Under the pieces are notes generated by a model. That model made no database searches, was not told the origin of the DNA, and was given only the letters and a program-made list of their open reading frames with translations. Shown one piece after another: positions 1-8,360 of a stretch of DNA of 10,065 bases. The first letter of the stretch is position 1. Each line of letters starts with the position of its first letter. The DNA lies in the NCBI GenBank assembly GCA_003233025.1, contig QIKS01000016.1, positions 1-10,065 of the forward strand. Reading direction: 5' to 3'. The translations under genes were made by a program, and so were the position numbers. Source of the DNA: Hellea balneolensis (GTDB lineage: Bacteria > Pseudomonadota > Alphaproteobacteria > Caulobacterales > Maricaulaceae).

Positions 1-269
1 GCATTCGTGAAAACTTGCGAAAATACAAGCAAAAGCCTTTGCCCGAAGTCTTAAACCAGTCGATCAATGACACATTGTCGCGTACAATTATGACATCGAT
101 GACGACATTATTGGCGCTTTTAGCCTTGTATATTTGGGGTGGCCCTGGCCTTAACGGCTTTGCTTTTGCTATGATATGGGGCGTATTTGTCGGCACATAT
201 TCATCCATTTTCGTCGCGGCCCCGGTCTTGATATTGCTGGGCGTCAGACGGGGCGGGGTGCAAAAATAA
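1..269 (+). CDS. secF: Protein translocase subunit SecF, C-terminal part (5' end outside window)
   Basis: The reading frame enters at the left edge (first full codon at position 3) and ends at TAA 267-269, giving about 88 residues. The opening IRENLRKYK, the following NQSINDTLSRTIMTS stretch and the last two hydrophobic segments (ending near APVLILLG) match the C-terminal membrane region of SecF; for comparison, E. coli SecF has RIRENFRK followed by SLTQTLHRTLITS. SecF works with SecD in the inner membrane to drive late, proton-motive-force-dependent steps of Sec export. A TTG at 15-17 is internal to the gene and should not be taken as a start. The gene faces sodB, with a shared intergenic hairpin beginning at its own stop codon. 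The family assignment is firm; only the beginning is missing. Confidence 0.93.
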   Translation, partial: IRENLRKYKQKPLPEVLNQSINDTLSRTIMTSMTTLLALLALYIWGGPGLNGFAFAMIWGVFVGTYSSIFVAAPVLILLGVRRGGVQK

Positions 270-291
270 ACCCGGCCATCAAGGCCGGGTT
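269..291 (-). terminator. Intrinsic terminator of sodB (possibly weakly bidirectional)
   Basis: This is a perfect 9-bp stem, AACCCGGCC at 269-277 pairing with GGCCGGGTT at 283-291, with a 5-base loop ATCAA. Read on the minus strand, the hairpin is followed by TATTTTTG (rc of 261-268), the U-rich tract expected of a Rho-independent terminator, and it sits 26 bases past the sodB stop. On the plus strand it begins at the last base of the secF stop but has no T-run after it, so termination of secF there would be weaker or would need another factor. Confidence 0.85.
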
Positions 292-317
292 GGTCAGAGC
301 AAAGATGTTGGCTTTCG

Positions 318-908
318 CTACATATTGGCTTCGGCAAAATCCCAATTTACCAAATGCTCCAAAAATGCGCTCATATAACCGGGGCGGCTGTTTTGGAAAT
401 CGAGATAATAGGCGTGCTCCCAAACATCCATGGTCAAAAGCGGAGTAACTCCGTCTGTAAGCGGCGTTTCGGCATTGGGGGTTTTACGGATTTCCAATGT
501 ACCATTGTTAGAAACAAGCCATGCCCAGCCCGAACCAAATTGCGTGCCGCCCGCAGCCGCAAACGCTTTAGCAAATTCTGCGTAAGAGCCAAAATCGCGC
601 TCAATCGCTGCGCCGATTTTACCGGTAGGCTTGCCGCCGCCGCCGGGCTTCATGGAATGCCAGTAAAATGTGTGGTTCCACACTTGGGCGGCATTGTTGA
701 AAATCCCGGCTTTGCTGGCATCGCCTGCGCTGGCCAGGACGATCTCTTCCAGGCTCTGGTTTTCCATATCCGTGCCGGCGATCAACCCATTTAAATTGGT
801 GACATAGGCATTGTGATGCTTGCCGTGGTGAAAGCTTAAGGTATTGGCGCTGATATGAGGTTCCAGCGCATCTTGGGCATAGGGAAGGTCGGGTAATTGA
901 AAAGCCAT
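318..908 (-). CDS. sodB: Superoxide dismutase, iron type (SodB)
   Basis: The 196-residue protein is full length for a cytoplasmic Fe-superoxide dismutase, which converts superoxide to oxygen and hydrogen peroxide. The four metal ligands are visible: H27 in FHHGKHH, H79 in VWNHTFYW, and D161 and H165 in DVWEHAYYLD. Q75 in NNAAQVWNH occupies the position of the outer-sphere glutamine that marks the Fe-type rather than the Mn-type enzyme. No signal peptide is seen, so it should act in the cytoplasm. The ATG at 906-908 has GGAG about 9 bases upstream, and a sigma-70-like promoter lies at 943-971. The gene appears monocistronic, ending at its own hairpin terminator. Metal preference is inferred from sequence and some family members are cambialistic. 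Confidence 0.96.
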   Translation of the reverse strand: MAFQLPDLPYAQDALEPHISANTLSFHHGKHHNAYVTNLNGLIAGTDMENQSLEEIVLASAGDASKAGIFNNAAQVWNHTFYWHSMKPGGGGKPTGKIGAAIERDFGSYAEFAKAFAAAGGTQFGSGWAWLVSNNGTLEIRKTPNAETPLTDGVTPLLTMDVWEHAYYLDFQNSRPGYMSAFLEHLVNWDFAEANM

Positions 909-942
909 GATATAATCTCCAGTTTAAAACATTCTTGCGCCC

Positions 943-971
943 TCTATAAGGCTTTTAAAAACACATGCCAA
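943..971 (-). promoter_or_regulatory. Putative sigma-70 promoter of sodB
   Basis: On the minus strand, TTGGCA (971-966) and TATAGA (948-943) are separated by 17 bases. This would start transcription near 936-937, giving a leader of about 30 bases before the sodB ATG. Spacing is ideal and the -35 box is close to consensus. No operator for an iron or redox regulator was recognised. Confidence 0.55.
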
Positions 972-1032
972 TAAATTCGCCTTCAAAAAGCCAAAGTTAT
1001 GTTATCAGACGGTATATTTGAGGGGAATCGAT

Positions 1033-2827
1033 ATGAGCAATGTGAAAAAATGGTTGGAACAATTGGTTCCAGATGCCCAAATTGTGCCCCGCCGCTTTCC
1101 TTTAACCGTGATTTTAATGCTTGTGTTTACGGGGTTTCTTGTCTTCGATGCCAATACCAATACCCTGGATAATGAGCTGCAATTGCGGGTTTTCAGTGGA
1201 CTGATTTTGGCGGCTTATCTGTCTGTGAACTTGATATTTATCGGGGAGGGGCGTCTCTATTTTTATCACGATAGGCGTGTGTGGTTTGGCAATAATCGCT
1301 GCGTTTTTCTATAACAGATTGGCATTCCTTCCGCTTATGGCGATTGGTGCAGCGATTTTGTTTTTAGGCTCGACACCGTTTTGGCGTGGGGGACGCAATG
1401 ATAATGGAGTTTGGGATTTCACCCATAAGCTTTGGAGCGCCGTTTTGTTTACGGTGGCTGGAGCTTTGATTTATGTGATTGGTATCTTTGCCATATCTGC
1501 CGCCCTGAGTTCTTTGTTTTCGGTCAATATCAGTCGTGTGATTGAACACTGGTTGCTGCCTATTGGGCTAGGTTTCTTAGCGCCTATGGCATGGTTGTCC
1601 ATGCTGCCTGCCCACGACGAAACTGATGAGGACAGCTTGCGTCATGCAGGGTTTATTTCCCGCGCCGTAGGGTTTTTAGGAGCATGGATATTGGCGCCTC
1701 TGACCCTGATCTATGCTTTTATCTTGATTGCTTACGGGGTTAAAATCGTCCTGACCCAATCCCTGCCTAATGGAGAAATTGCCGCATTGGTGACGCCGTT
1801 TCTGATCATTGGAACATTGACGTGGCTGGTTTTAGATCCGCCGTTTATTCGAAAAAAACGTCTGGCTCGCCTGTTTCGAAAAGCCTGGTTTGTCTTGATG
1901 ATACCGGCTGCACTTCTGCTCGCTGTTGCCGTCTTTGTGCGGATCGGAGAATATGGCTGGACGGTTGAGCGTTATTTATTAATCCTGGCAACGGTTTGGG
2001 CGCTGGGGGTGGCGCTATGGTTTACCCTGCGCAAGGAAGAGCATCGGGATATCCGTATCATCCCCGGCTTTGCCGCTTTGCTTTTGGCGTTCGCTTCTTT
2101 TGGCCCGTGGGGCGCGGATGGTTTTTCAGCTATGAACCAAAGCGGGCGCTTGCATAAAGCTCTTATGGCTAATGATATGCTCGATGAAGCAGGGCGATTA
2201 AAACCGCAAGATGTTTTGCAAATCACAAATGAAAAATCCGCCCACACTGCGAAAGGTGCGCTGAATTACTTGGTCGGTAATAATCAAAACAAGCGTGTTT
2301 TGAGATATATAGGTGTTGATGAGAAATCCGTATTGGATCAGGTGGGTAAGAACAGTTTACGGTTCTCACGGGACGTTATCCAAAAAAGATTTGGACTTGA
2401 CGAAGTGAGAGATGAGGATGAGCGCTTCTCTCCCCATGCGTATATTTCTTATACGAATCCGGCTCAACATATTGCCGTTCGAGGATATGATTTCATTTCT
2501 GCCAAGCATAACCGCATCTTTAATTTACAAAATGATAGTTTTTTCCATGAAGTTCAGCTTGGTGATTACGAGGTTAGCACAAAAAATGTTACCATTCGGG
2601 TCGTCCGTGAAGGGGAGACGCTCAGTACTGTCCATATACTGGACTGGCTTCGCGCTCAGGATCTGGGGCAAGACAAATCTGTGCCCCCGCTTGTTTTATA
2701 CGCGGCGGGCGAAGTTGAGATCGCTCTTTATCTCGTATCCACTCATTATACGGACAGCGATACGCAGCAGGGCGGTTCCTTAGAATATAGATTGCTGAGC
2801 AAAGGTATTGATATTCCAGGGGATTAA
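1033..2827 (+). pseudogene. DUF4153-family integral membrane protein, disrupted by a +1 frameshift
   Basis: Two overlapping frames together encode one protein. The first runs from ATG 1033 (GAGGGGA ribosome site at 1020-1026) to a stop at 1312-1314. The second is open from 1235 to TAA 2825-2827. Removing one G from the GGGG at 1248-1251 joins them into a 597-residue protein reading IFIGEG then VSIFITIG. The N-terminal two thirds is strongly hydrophobic, with roughly ten or more membrane segments. The soluble C-terminal third follows a GPWGADGFSAMNQSGRL motif, in line with DUF4153 proteins, whose function is unknown. The downstream 525 codons contain no further damage, so the lesion is either recent or a sequencing or assembly error. 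If real, translation would give a 93-residue product with two membrane segments, and the 516-codon remainder could only start from an internal GTG such as 1277. The family call rests on recalled pattern, not a search. Confidence 0.75.
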
Positions 2828-4266
2828 ATTGGCCAACCCTCAATATCCTTCAAGGCCCGCACCGCTAAATGTCGTTTGCGAAAGCGGGTTTTGTCTTTGC
2901 CGCGAATGCGCTTGCCGTCGTCGTCTTTGTAGTCAAGTTCGATGGGCGGGAACAGGCCAAAATTGATGTTCATAGGCTGGAACTTTGCTTTCGGGCCGCT
3001 CATAAAGCCGCCCGTAACATGGGCGACCAAGGCGCCAAAGGCGGTTGTGAGCGGCGGCGCGCTTTGCTGGCGCCCAAGGGCTTGGGCCGCGGCCATGCGT
3101 CCGGCGATTAGCCCCAGGCTTGCGCTTTCCACATAGCCTTCAACCCCCATAATTTGCCCGGCAAAGCGGATATGAGGCGATGATTTTAGCTGTAATTGCT
3201 GATTGAGCAATTTTGGTGAATTGATAAATGTATTGCGGTGAATACCGCCGAGGCGAGCGAAAACGGCGTTTTCCAGCCCCGGTATAGCTTTGAAAATTTC
3301 CGCTTGCGCGGCGTATTTTATTTTGGTTTGAAAGCCGACCATATTGTAAAGCGTGCCGAGCGCATTGTCTTGGCGTAATTGGACAATGGCGTGGGACTTA
3401 ATTGTCGGGCTGTGCGGATTGGTTAGCCCGACAGGTTTCATCGGCCCCCAGCGCAGCGTTTCAATGCCCCGCGCCGCCATGACCTCGATAGGCAAGCAGC
3501 TTTCAAAATAAGGGGTGTTCTTTTCCCAATCCTTAAACTCGCCTTTGTCAGAGGCGATGAGGGCTTCAATAAATGTTTCGTATTGGTCTTTATCCAAAGG
3601 GCAGTTGATATAATCCGCCCCGTCGCCGCCCGGGCCTTTTTTGTCGTAGCGCGACTGCATCCAGGCTTTGTCAAAATCAATGCTGTCCTTATAGACTATT
3701 GGCGCAATGGCATCAAAAAACGCCAAGCTGTCCTCGCCGGTTTGCTCGCCAATGGCATGGGCCAATGAAGGCGCGGTTAGCGGCCCGGTGGCGATGATGA
3801 CATTTTCCCAGGCCGCAGGCGGTAGTCCGCTAACTTCCCCGTGCTGAATAGTGATTAAAGGATGGTCGACCAAAGCTTTGGTGACGGCCTGTGAAAACAA
3901 ATCCCTATCCACCGCCAATGCGCCGCCTGCCGGTAATTTATGGGCATCGCCCTGGGTCATGATAAGAGAGCCGCACCGGCGCATTTCCTCGTGCAACAAG
4001 CCAACCGCATTCCCCATTGCGTCGTCGGAGCGAAAGGAATTGGAGCAAACAAGCTCGGCAAATCCGCCGCCTTGATGGGCGTTCGTTGTTGTTTCAGGTC
4101 GCATTTCATACAAGGTGACCGCAACGCCCATTTGGGCGATTTGCCACGCCGCTTCACTGCCCGCCAGGCCGGCGCCGATGACATGTACCCTCGGTGATGT
4201 TTTTGTGTCTACCATAGCGGCGGGTTTAGACTTTGTTGGCGGTGTTGGAAAGACACTAAATTGCAT
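2824..4266 (-). CDS. trmFO: TrmFO: methylenetetrahydrofolate-tRNA-(uracil-54-C5)-methyltransferase (FADH2-oxidizing)
   Basis: TrmFO makes 5-methyluridine at position 54 of the tRNA T-loop, using methylenetetrahydrofolate as carbon donor and FAD as reductant. Near the N-terminus the FAD-binding motif [12 protein letters not shown] (27-38) is followed by YEMRP. The conserved [12 protein letters not shown] segment places C74 at the known catalytic cysteine, with further conserved cysteines at C222 (NCP) and C257 ([10 protein letters not shown]). The family signatures MKPVGL and [10 protein letters not shown] are also present. The start at 4266 gives 480 residues and has AGAGG only 3 bases upstream. 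ATG 4213-4215 would remove 17 unconserved residues and bring the start close to usual family length, but has no clear ribosome site. The gene is cytoplasmic, divergent from tRNA-Pro, and its stop overlaps that of the DUF4153 gene. Confidence 0.95.
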   Translation of the reverse strand: MQFSVFPTPPTKSKPAAMVDTKTSPRVHVIGAGLAGSEAAWQIAQMGVAVTLYEMRPETTTNAHQGGGFAELVCSNSFRSDDAMGNAVGLLHEEMRRCGSLIMTQGDAHKLPAGGALAVDRDLFSQAVTKALVDHPLITIQHGEVSGLPPAAWENVIIATGPLTAPSLAHAIGEQTGEDSLAFFDAIAPIVYKDSIDFDKAWMQSRYDKKGPGGDGADYINCPLDKDQYETFIEALIASDKGEFKDWEKNTPYFESCLPIEVMAARGIETLRWGPMKPVGLTNPHSPTIKSHAIVQLRQDNALGTLYNMVGFQTKIKYAAQAEIFKAIPGLENAVFARLGGIHRNTFINSPKLLNQQLQLKSSPHIRFAGQIMGVEGYVESASLGLIAGRMAAAQALGRQQSAPPLTTAFGALVAHVTGGFMSGPKAKFQPMNINFGLFPPIELDYKDDDGKRIRGKDKTRFRKRHLAVRALKDIEGWPI

Positions 4267-4283
4267 TCACCTCTAGATTTTAT

Positions 4284-4312
4284 TTGCTCCCTATTGGGAT
4301 GGGGCCTATAAG
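4284..4312 (+). promoter_or_regulatory. Putative promoter of tRNA-Pro
   Basis: TTGCTC (4284-4289) and TATAAG (4307-4312) are separated by exactly 17 bases. The predicted start would be near 4319, about 8 bases before the mature tRNA 5' end, which is plausible for a tRNA precursor. The -35 box is only half consensus. The segment also lies in the divergent interval shared with trmFO. Confidence 0.45.
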
Positions 4313-4326
4313 CCAGTTTCAAATGT

Positions 4327-4403
4327 CGGAGCGTAGCGCAGTCCGGTAGCGCACTCGCCTGGGGGGCGAGGGGTCGTAGGTTCAAATCCTATCGCTCCGA
4401 CCA
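4327..4403 (+). tRNA. tRNA-Pro, anticodon GGG
   Basis: A complete cloverleaf can be folded by eye. The acceptor stem is CGGAGCG (4327-4333) with CGCTCCG (4393-4399). The D stem is GCGC/GCGC (4336-4339/4349-4352), with GG in its loop. The anticodon stem is CTCGC/GCGAG (4354-4358/4366-4370) around loop CTGGGGG, placing GGG at 4361-4363. The variable loop has five bases, and the T arm is GTAGG TTCAAAT CCTAT with one G-U pair. The first pair is C-G and the discriminator is A4400, as expected for bacterial proline tRNAs. CCA (4401-4403) is encoded. It reads CCC and CCU codons. Its U54 (4381) is the type of base modified by the TrmFO encoded next door. Confidence 0.97.
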
Positions 4404-4636
4404 TTTAAGCTACTGAAATTACTGGACATATTTTGATTTTGCAGAGTATTTTGCAAATTGCTGTTTTATGCCCCCATCCCTCACGGCAAGAATTGTTCAA
4501 TAATATGACCCAAATTTTGTCGACACTTTGTTCGCTGAAGGACCATTAACTCTATATTTGCCAAAATCGACTAAGGATTGTTGGAAAATAGAACCATGAT
4601 TGAGGAATTTACGGCTTTTTGCCGTTAATGGGGATA
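4404..4636 (+). other. Intergenic leader between tRNA-Pro and the acyltransferase gene
   Basis: This stretch of about 230 bases is AT-rich and holds no convincing gene. A short minus-strand frame crossing it (4497-4679) lacks family resemblance and overlaps the acyltransferase start. Near its right end are a GAGGA ribosome-site-like sequence (4602-4606), a perfect 5-bp hairpin ACGGC/GCCGT with a T5 loop (4611-4625), and a possible 10-codon reading frame (ATG 4596-4598 to TAA 4626-4628). No duplicated tRNA 3' end that would suggest an integration site was seen here. Confidence 0.5.
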
Positions 4637-5857
4637 ATGAGTACCGCAAATAGAGCATATGATCAGGCGTTGGCGCCAAAATATTTCGGGGCCCTGGACG
4701 GGTTTCGCGGGGTGTTGGCGATTATGATCGCGATCTATCATACTATTTGGCCAACCCATTTTAACAGCTCTGATTTATTCACCAATGGCCCGGTTTTAGT
4801 CGATATGTTTTTTGTCTTCTCAGGGTTTTTAATGTTTTATCTGTACGGGGCAAAAATAAAAACCAGAGCCGACGGCATTGGTTTTATCAAGCGCCGGTTT
4901 GCTCGCATTTATCCGCTGCATTTTTTCATGCTGATTGTGTTCACCCTTTATGCATGTGCGCGTGTTGTCGCCCACGCTATCGGGATTGCAAACTATGAGC
5001 CTGGCGAAATATTACCGTTCCAACCAGGGGCAGTGGAGAGTTTTGGGGGCTTTATTTCGCATCTAACATTGACCCATTCTATGGGTGTGAACGATGCGCT
5101 CACCTTTAATCCGCCCAGTTGGACGGTCAGTGTTGAGTTTTGGGCCTATTTCGTTTTTGTCGCCATGTTGTTATGGGCGCGGCCTTTTAAAAATTGGCAT
5201 TTCGCTTTGATAGCAGCCGGGATTGCTGTGCTTTATTTTTGGCTATCGCGGATAAAACCGAACATGGATTTTCATTATGATTACGGGTTTTGGCGCTGTT
5301 TGGGCGGGTTTTATACGGGGGTGATCGCTGCGTATTTGTATGGCAAATTCGCGCCGCTTTTGCTGGCTGGCCAGCAAAAACTATCCGGGCGAGTTTTCGG
5401 GGTTTTGGCGTCTTTAAACGAAATGATTGTTTTGTCTATTATGATTGTGTTCGTTATTTTCTTCCCCGGAAAAGCCCAGTTTTTCATTGCACCGGTGGCG
5501 TTGTTATTCGTCCTGGTTTTCGCCTTTGATTTGGGTGTGATTTCAAGATTTATGGCGACACGCCCTTTGCAATATATTGCTAGAATTTCTTATTCGATTT
5601 ATATGGTTCATGTGCTGATTTCGATTTTTTTCTCTATATTTGCGGAACGTATCTTACCAGGTCTGGCGGGGCCAAATTGGAATGCCACTGAAGTTGGCGG
5701 CGATCTTTTGTTGATCCCTTATTTGGCGACGGTTATTTTTGTTGCACATTTCACCTATAAATATGTCGAGATGCCGGGCAGAAAAGCTGTCCTCGCCTAT
5801 GAGTTTCGACCAAAATTACGTAAGATTTTTACAAGGCAAAAGCCGGGTAACCCTTGA
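4637..5857 (+). CDS. Acyltransferase-3 (AT3 / OafA-YrhL-like) integral membrane protein
   Basis: From ATG 4637 the protein has 406 residues and about ten membrane segments. AT3 hallmarks occur in order: LDGFRG with R24 and, eleven residues on, H35 in the first membrane helix (the R-x10-H motif of the catalytic site); FFVFSGF (58-64); RRFARIYPLHF (86-96); PPSWTVSVE ending at E167; and ISYSIYMVH near the C-terminus. AT3 proteins transfer acetyl or other acyl groups across the inner membrane to sugars of O-antigen, peptidoglycan, exopolysaccharide or Nod factors; the substrate here cannot be told. No C-terminal SGNH hydrolase domain is present. Start choice is uncertain: ATG 4628 and TTG 4619 are in frame, and GGGGA lies only 2-3 bases before 4637. 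It precedes queF by 30 bases. Family assignment is firm. Confidence 0.9.
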   Translation: MSTANRAYDQALAPKYFGALDGFRGVLAIMIAIYHTIWPTHFNSSDLFTNGPVLVDMFFVFSGFLMFYLYGAKIKTRADGIGFIKRRFARIYPLHFFMLIVFTLYACARVVAHAIGIANYEPGEILPFQPGAVESFGGFISHLTLTHSMGVNDALTFNPPSWTVSVEFWAYFVFVAMLLWARPFKNWHFALIAAGIAVLYFWLSRIKPNMDFHYDYGFWRCLGGFYTGVIAAYLYGKFAPLLLAGQQKLSGRVFGVLASLNEMIVLSIMIVFVIFFPGKAQFFIAPVALLFVLVFAFDLGVISRFMATRPLQYIARISYSIYMVHVLISIFFSIFAERILPGLAGPNWNATEVGGDLLLIPYLATVIFVAHFTYKYVEMPGRKAVLAYEFRPKLRKIFTRQKPGNP

Positions 5858-5887
5858 TCTGCTCGCCAAACAACGTAAGACAAGACC

Positions 5888-6355
5888 ATGAGTAAACACA
5901 CACCCTATGACAAGTTGAGCCAATTGGGCGGCGCGACAACGGCGGCGGACGGGCCTGAGGGGGCCGTCTTGGAGCGCGTCGATAATCCCAATAAATCTGA
6001 ACCTTATATGATCCGCTTTGCTTGCCCGGAATTTACCTCTCTGTGTCCGGTCACCGGCCAGCCGGATTTTGCCCATCTGGTTATCGATTATGCGCCTGAT
6101 GAATGGATTGTTGAGAGTAAATCCTTGAAGTTATATTTAACATCGTTCCGAAATCACGGCGATTTTCATGAGGCATGTACGGTTGGGATTGGCAAGCGGT
6201 TGGTCAAAGAACTGAGCCCTCATTGGCTGCGGATCGGTGGATATTGGTATCCGAGGGGTGGTATCCCCATTGATGTTTTTTATCAATTTGGGGACAAGCC
6301 TAAAGGCCTATGGGTGCCGGATCAAAATGTGCCACCCTACCGGGGTCGGGGATAG
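5888..6355 (+). CDS. queF: NADPH-dependent 7-cyano-7-deazaguanine reductase QueF (short, type I form)
   Basis: QueF reduces the nitrile of preQ0 to the aminomethyl group of preQ1, a precursor of queuosine in the wobble position of tRNAs for Asp, Asn, His and Tyr. The 155-residue length fits the unimodular YkvM-like class. C53 in [13 protein letters not shown] is the expected thioimide-forming cysteine, and D60 the acid partner. [16 protein letters not shown] (76-91) is the QueF signature motif, followed by FHEA with E95, which binds the substrate base. The C-terminal [12 protein letters not shown] stretch is also typical. The ribosome site before ATG 5888 is weak (AAGA-like). It lies between two envelope-lipid genes in the same direction, with no pathway link evident. 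No other queuosine genes are in the window. Confidence 0.95.
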   Translation: MSKHTPYDKLSQLGGATTAADGPEGAVLERVDNPNKSEPYMIRFACPEFTSLCPVTGQPDFAHLVIDYAPDEWIVESKSLKLYLTSFRNHGDFHEACTVGIGKRLVKELSPHWLRIGGYWYPRGGIPIDVFYQFGDKPKGLWVPDQNVPPYRGRG

Positions 6356-6387
6356 AATTAAGCCTGAAATGCCGGTGAAATAATGGC

Positions 6388-6393
6388 TATATT
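6388..6393 (+). promoter_or_regulatory. Weak -10-like box upstream of the PagL-like gene
   Basis: TATATT (6388-6393) lies 18 bases after CTGAAA (6364-6369), in the 70-base gap between queF and the next gene. Both boxes are imperfect. It suggests that the deacylase gene may have its own promoter rather than depending on transcription from upstream. Confidence 0.2.
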
Positions 6394-6425
6394 GTCGCCT
6401 GTAAACATGTTAGGCCCTGCTCGTT

Positions 6426-7034
6426 ATGTTTGGGTTGTGTATGAGAAAGTCATTATTAGGCGCTTTGGCCTTGCTGTGTATGCAGGCGCCGCCCGCATCG
6501 GCTGATGAAATTCGGCTTGGTGTCATGGTTCACAATGCAGATTTTTTTTCCGGGTTTCTTTTTTTGGGCCGCCGTGGGCAAGAAGACAGTATCTCGTTAA
6601 GCGCCGAATATGTCTGGGATTCTCCGGATTTTTTGTCCTGGGCACTGAAAGCCAGACCTTATGTTGGCGGGTCTTTAAATTTGGCTGGCAATACGTCCCA
6701 CGCCGGGGCAGGTCTTTTATGGCGCCAAGGGTTTTTGAACAAATTTTACGCCGAATATGCAGTTGGTGTCGTCGTGCACAATGGGAGTACACGAATCCCT
6801 CGCCTGACACCTCCTGTTGATCCGGTTGAGCGGGCAAATAGGATCCGACGTCTGAATACGGAGATACAATTTGGTTCCAGAGTGTTATTTCGTCTGCAGG
6901 CGGCATTGGGCTATAGATTTAATGAAAAATGGGCTGGTGAAATCGTCTATGAACATTTAAGCCATGCTCAATTGTTTGGTCGGATAAATCAAGGTAGCGA
7001 CAGTTTCGGTTTCCGGGTCTCACGCCGATTTTAA
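6426..7034 (+). CDS. PagL-like lipid A 3-O-deacylase / acyloxyacyl hydrolase, outer membrane
   Basis: The 202-residue product begins with a Sec signal peptide: basic MRK, a leucine/alanine core, and probable cleavage after ASA at residue 26. The mature part shows alternating beta-strand patterning and ends in phenylalanine (SRRF), the usual insertion signal of outer-membrane beta-barrels. YEHLSHAQLF near the C-terminus supplies the H-x-S pair (H177, S179) of the PagL His-Ser-acid active site. INQGSDSFGFR follows, with D192 the likely acid where P. aeruginosa PagL uses Glu. PagL removes the 3-position acyl chain from lipid A, altering endotoxicity and outer-membrane properties. The start is either ATG 6426 or ATG 6441 (MRKSLL), and neither has a good ribosome site. 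It sits 33 bases before purA. General family confidence is high; exact lipid A position specificity is inferred. Confidence 0.87.
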   Translation: MFGLCMRKSLLGALALLCMQAPPASADEIRLGVMVHNADFFSGFLFLGRRGQEDSISLSAEYVWDSPDFLSWALKARPYVGGSLNLAGNTSHAGAGLLWRQGFLNKFYAEYAVGVVVHNGSTRIPRLTPPVDPVERANRIRRLNTEIQFGSRVLFRLQAALGYRFNEKWAGEIVYEHLSHAQLFGRINQGSDSFGFRVSRRF

Positions 7035-7067
7035 TTCTCGGTTTTGCATGTAAAAAAGGATAATTTA

Positions 7068-8360
7068 GTGGCAAATGTTGTTGTGGTTGGCTCTCAGTGG
7101 GGTGATGAGGGCAAAGGAAAAATTGTTGATTGGTTGTCATCACGCGCCGATGTGATTGTCCGTTTCCAGGGCGGGCACAATGCGGGCCATACATTGGTTG
7201 TTGACGGTAAGGTTTATAAATTAAGCCTCTTGCCGTCGGGCGTTGTTCGGGGCGGGAAATTATCCGTCATTGGCAATGGGGTTGTGGTTGACCCTTGGGC
7301 TTTGATTGACGAAATGGCGCGTGTCAAGAAACAGGGCATTAAGATAACACCGGAGAATTTGGTGATTTCTGAAACGGCGACACTCATCTTGCCGGTTCAC
7401 GGGGAGCTTGATGCTATTCGCGAAAACCGGGCGGACGGGGTTAAAATTGGCACGACCAAGCGCGGTATTGGCCCGGCCTATGAAGATAAAGTGGCGCGGC
7501 GTGCCATCCGTATTTGCGACCTGGCGGATGAAGCGGGCCTGGAGGCCCGGGTGGCAAATATGCTGCATCACCATAATGCCTTGCGTAAGGGCTTGGGGCA
7601 TGAGCCGCTTGACGGGGATATCTTGGTGGCAAAATTGCTTGAAATTGCTCCGAAAATTCTACCATTTGTAGGCCCTGTCTGGCACCGTCTTGATAAAGCA
7701 AGCCGGGCTGACAAGCGGATTTTGTTTGAGGGCGCGCAAGGGGCCATGCTTGATATCGACCACGGGACCTATCCTTTTGTCACCTCGTCCAATACTATTG
7801 CCGGCCAAGCAGCAGGGGGCAGTGGCATGGGGCCACGGGCGCTTAATTATGTATTGGGAATTACCAAAGCCTATACTACCCGCGTCGGCGAAGGGCCGTT
7901 TCCGACAGAACTCCACGACGATATCGGCCAGAGGCTCGGCGAGCGGGGCCATGAATTTGGTACCGTAACCGGCCGTCAGCGCCGCTGTGGCTGGTTTGAT
8001 GCGATTATGGTGCGCCAAGCGGTTATTACGGGTGGCATTGACGGCATTGCCCTGACCAAGCTGGATGTTTTGGACGGGTTTGCCGAACTTAAAATCTGCA
8101 TTGGTTACAAATTGGGCGATCAACGTTTGCGCCGCCTGCCTGCTGGCGCGGCGGCTCAGGCTGCGGCTGAGCCGATTTACGAAAGCATGGAAGGTTGGTC
8201 AGGTTCGACCGCCGGTGCGCGCACCACGGCTGAGCTGCCCGCCCAGGCGATTAAATATATCCGCCGTATTGAAGAATTGATCGGTGTTCCTGCTGCCATG
8301 ATCTCGACATCTCCTGAGCGCGAAGATGTTATTTTAATGCGCGACCCGTTTAAGGCATAG
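7068..8360 (+). CDS. purA: Adenylosuccinate synthetase
   Basis: PurA joins IMP and aspartate using GTP to form adenylosuccinate, the first committed step from IMP to AMP. I place the start at GTG 7068-7070, because AAGGA (7056-7060) lies 7 bases upstream and this gives 430 residues, the usual length. A TTG at 7044 would add eight residues. With this start, WGDEGKGK has D13 and GGHNAGHT has H41, the two catalytic residues, at the same numbers as in E. coli. Further signatures are [60 protein letters not shown] and STSPERED at the C-terminus. Cytoplasmic, complete and intact. It converges on glmM, leaving only five bases between the stops, so no intrinsic terminator fits between the genes. Confidence 0.97.
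   Translation: MANVVVVGSQWGDEGKGKIVDWLSSRADVIVRFQGGHNAGHTLVVDGKVYKLSLLPSGVVRGGKLSVIGNGVVVDPWALIDEMARVKKQGIKITPENLVISETATLILPVHGELDAIRENRADGVKIGTTKRGIGPAYEDKVARRAIRICDLADEAGLEARVANMLHHHNALRKGLGHEPLDGDILVAKLLEIAPKILPFVGPVWHRLDKASRADKRILFEGAQGAMLDIDHGTYPFVTSSNTIAGQAAGGSGMGPRALNYVLGITKAYTTRVGEGPFPTELHDDIGQRLGERGHEFGTVTGRQRRCGWFDAIMVRQAVITGGIDGIALTKLDVLDGFAELKICIGYKLGDQRLRRLPAGAAAQAAAEPIYESMEGWSGSTAGARTTAELPAQAIKYIRRIEELIGVPAAMISTSPEREDVILMRDPFKA

Noticed and set aside
354..794. 146-codon plus-strand frame antisense to sodB
   Set aside because: It lies fully within the strongly supported sodB gene on the other strand and has cysteine/arginine-rich shadow composition.
1240..1320. Programmed +1 or -1 ribosomal frameshift in the DUF4153 gene
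   Set aside because: There is no X-XXY-YYZ slippery heptamer with a following pseudoknot that I can recognise, and DUF4153 proteins are not known to use recoding. An indel is simpler.
4327..4620. tRNA-Pro gene as an integration (att) site for a mobile element
   Set aside because: No integrase is present, I saw no repeat of the tRNA 3' end downstream, and the flanking genes are housekeeping.
4497..4679. Minus-strand 60-codon open frame in the acyltransferase leader
   Set aside because: It has no ribosome site or family resemblance, and it overlaps the AT3 start.
5858..5887. preQ1 riboswitch before queF
   Set aside because: The gap is only 30 bases, too short for the known preQ1 aptamers plus an expression platform, and no aptamer-like hairpin with an A-rich tail was seen.
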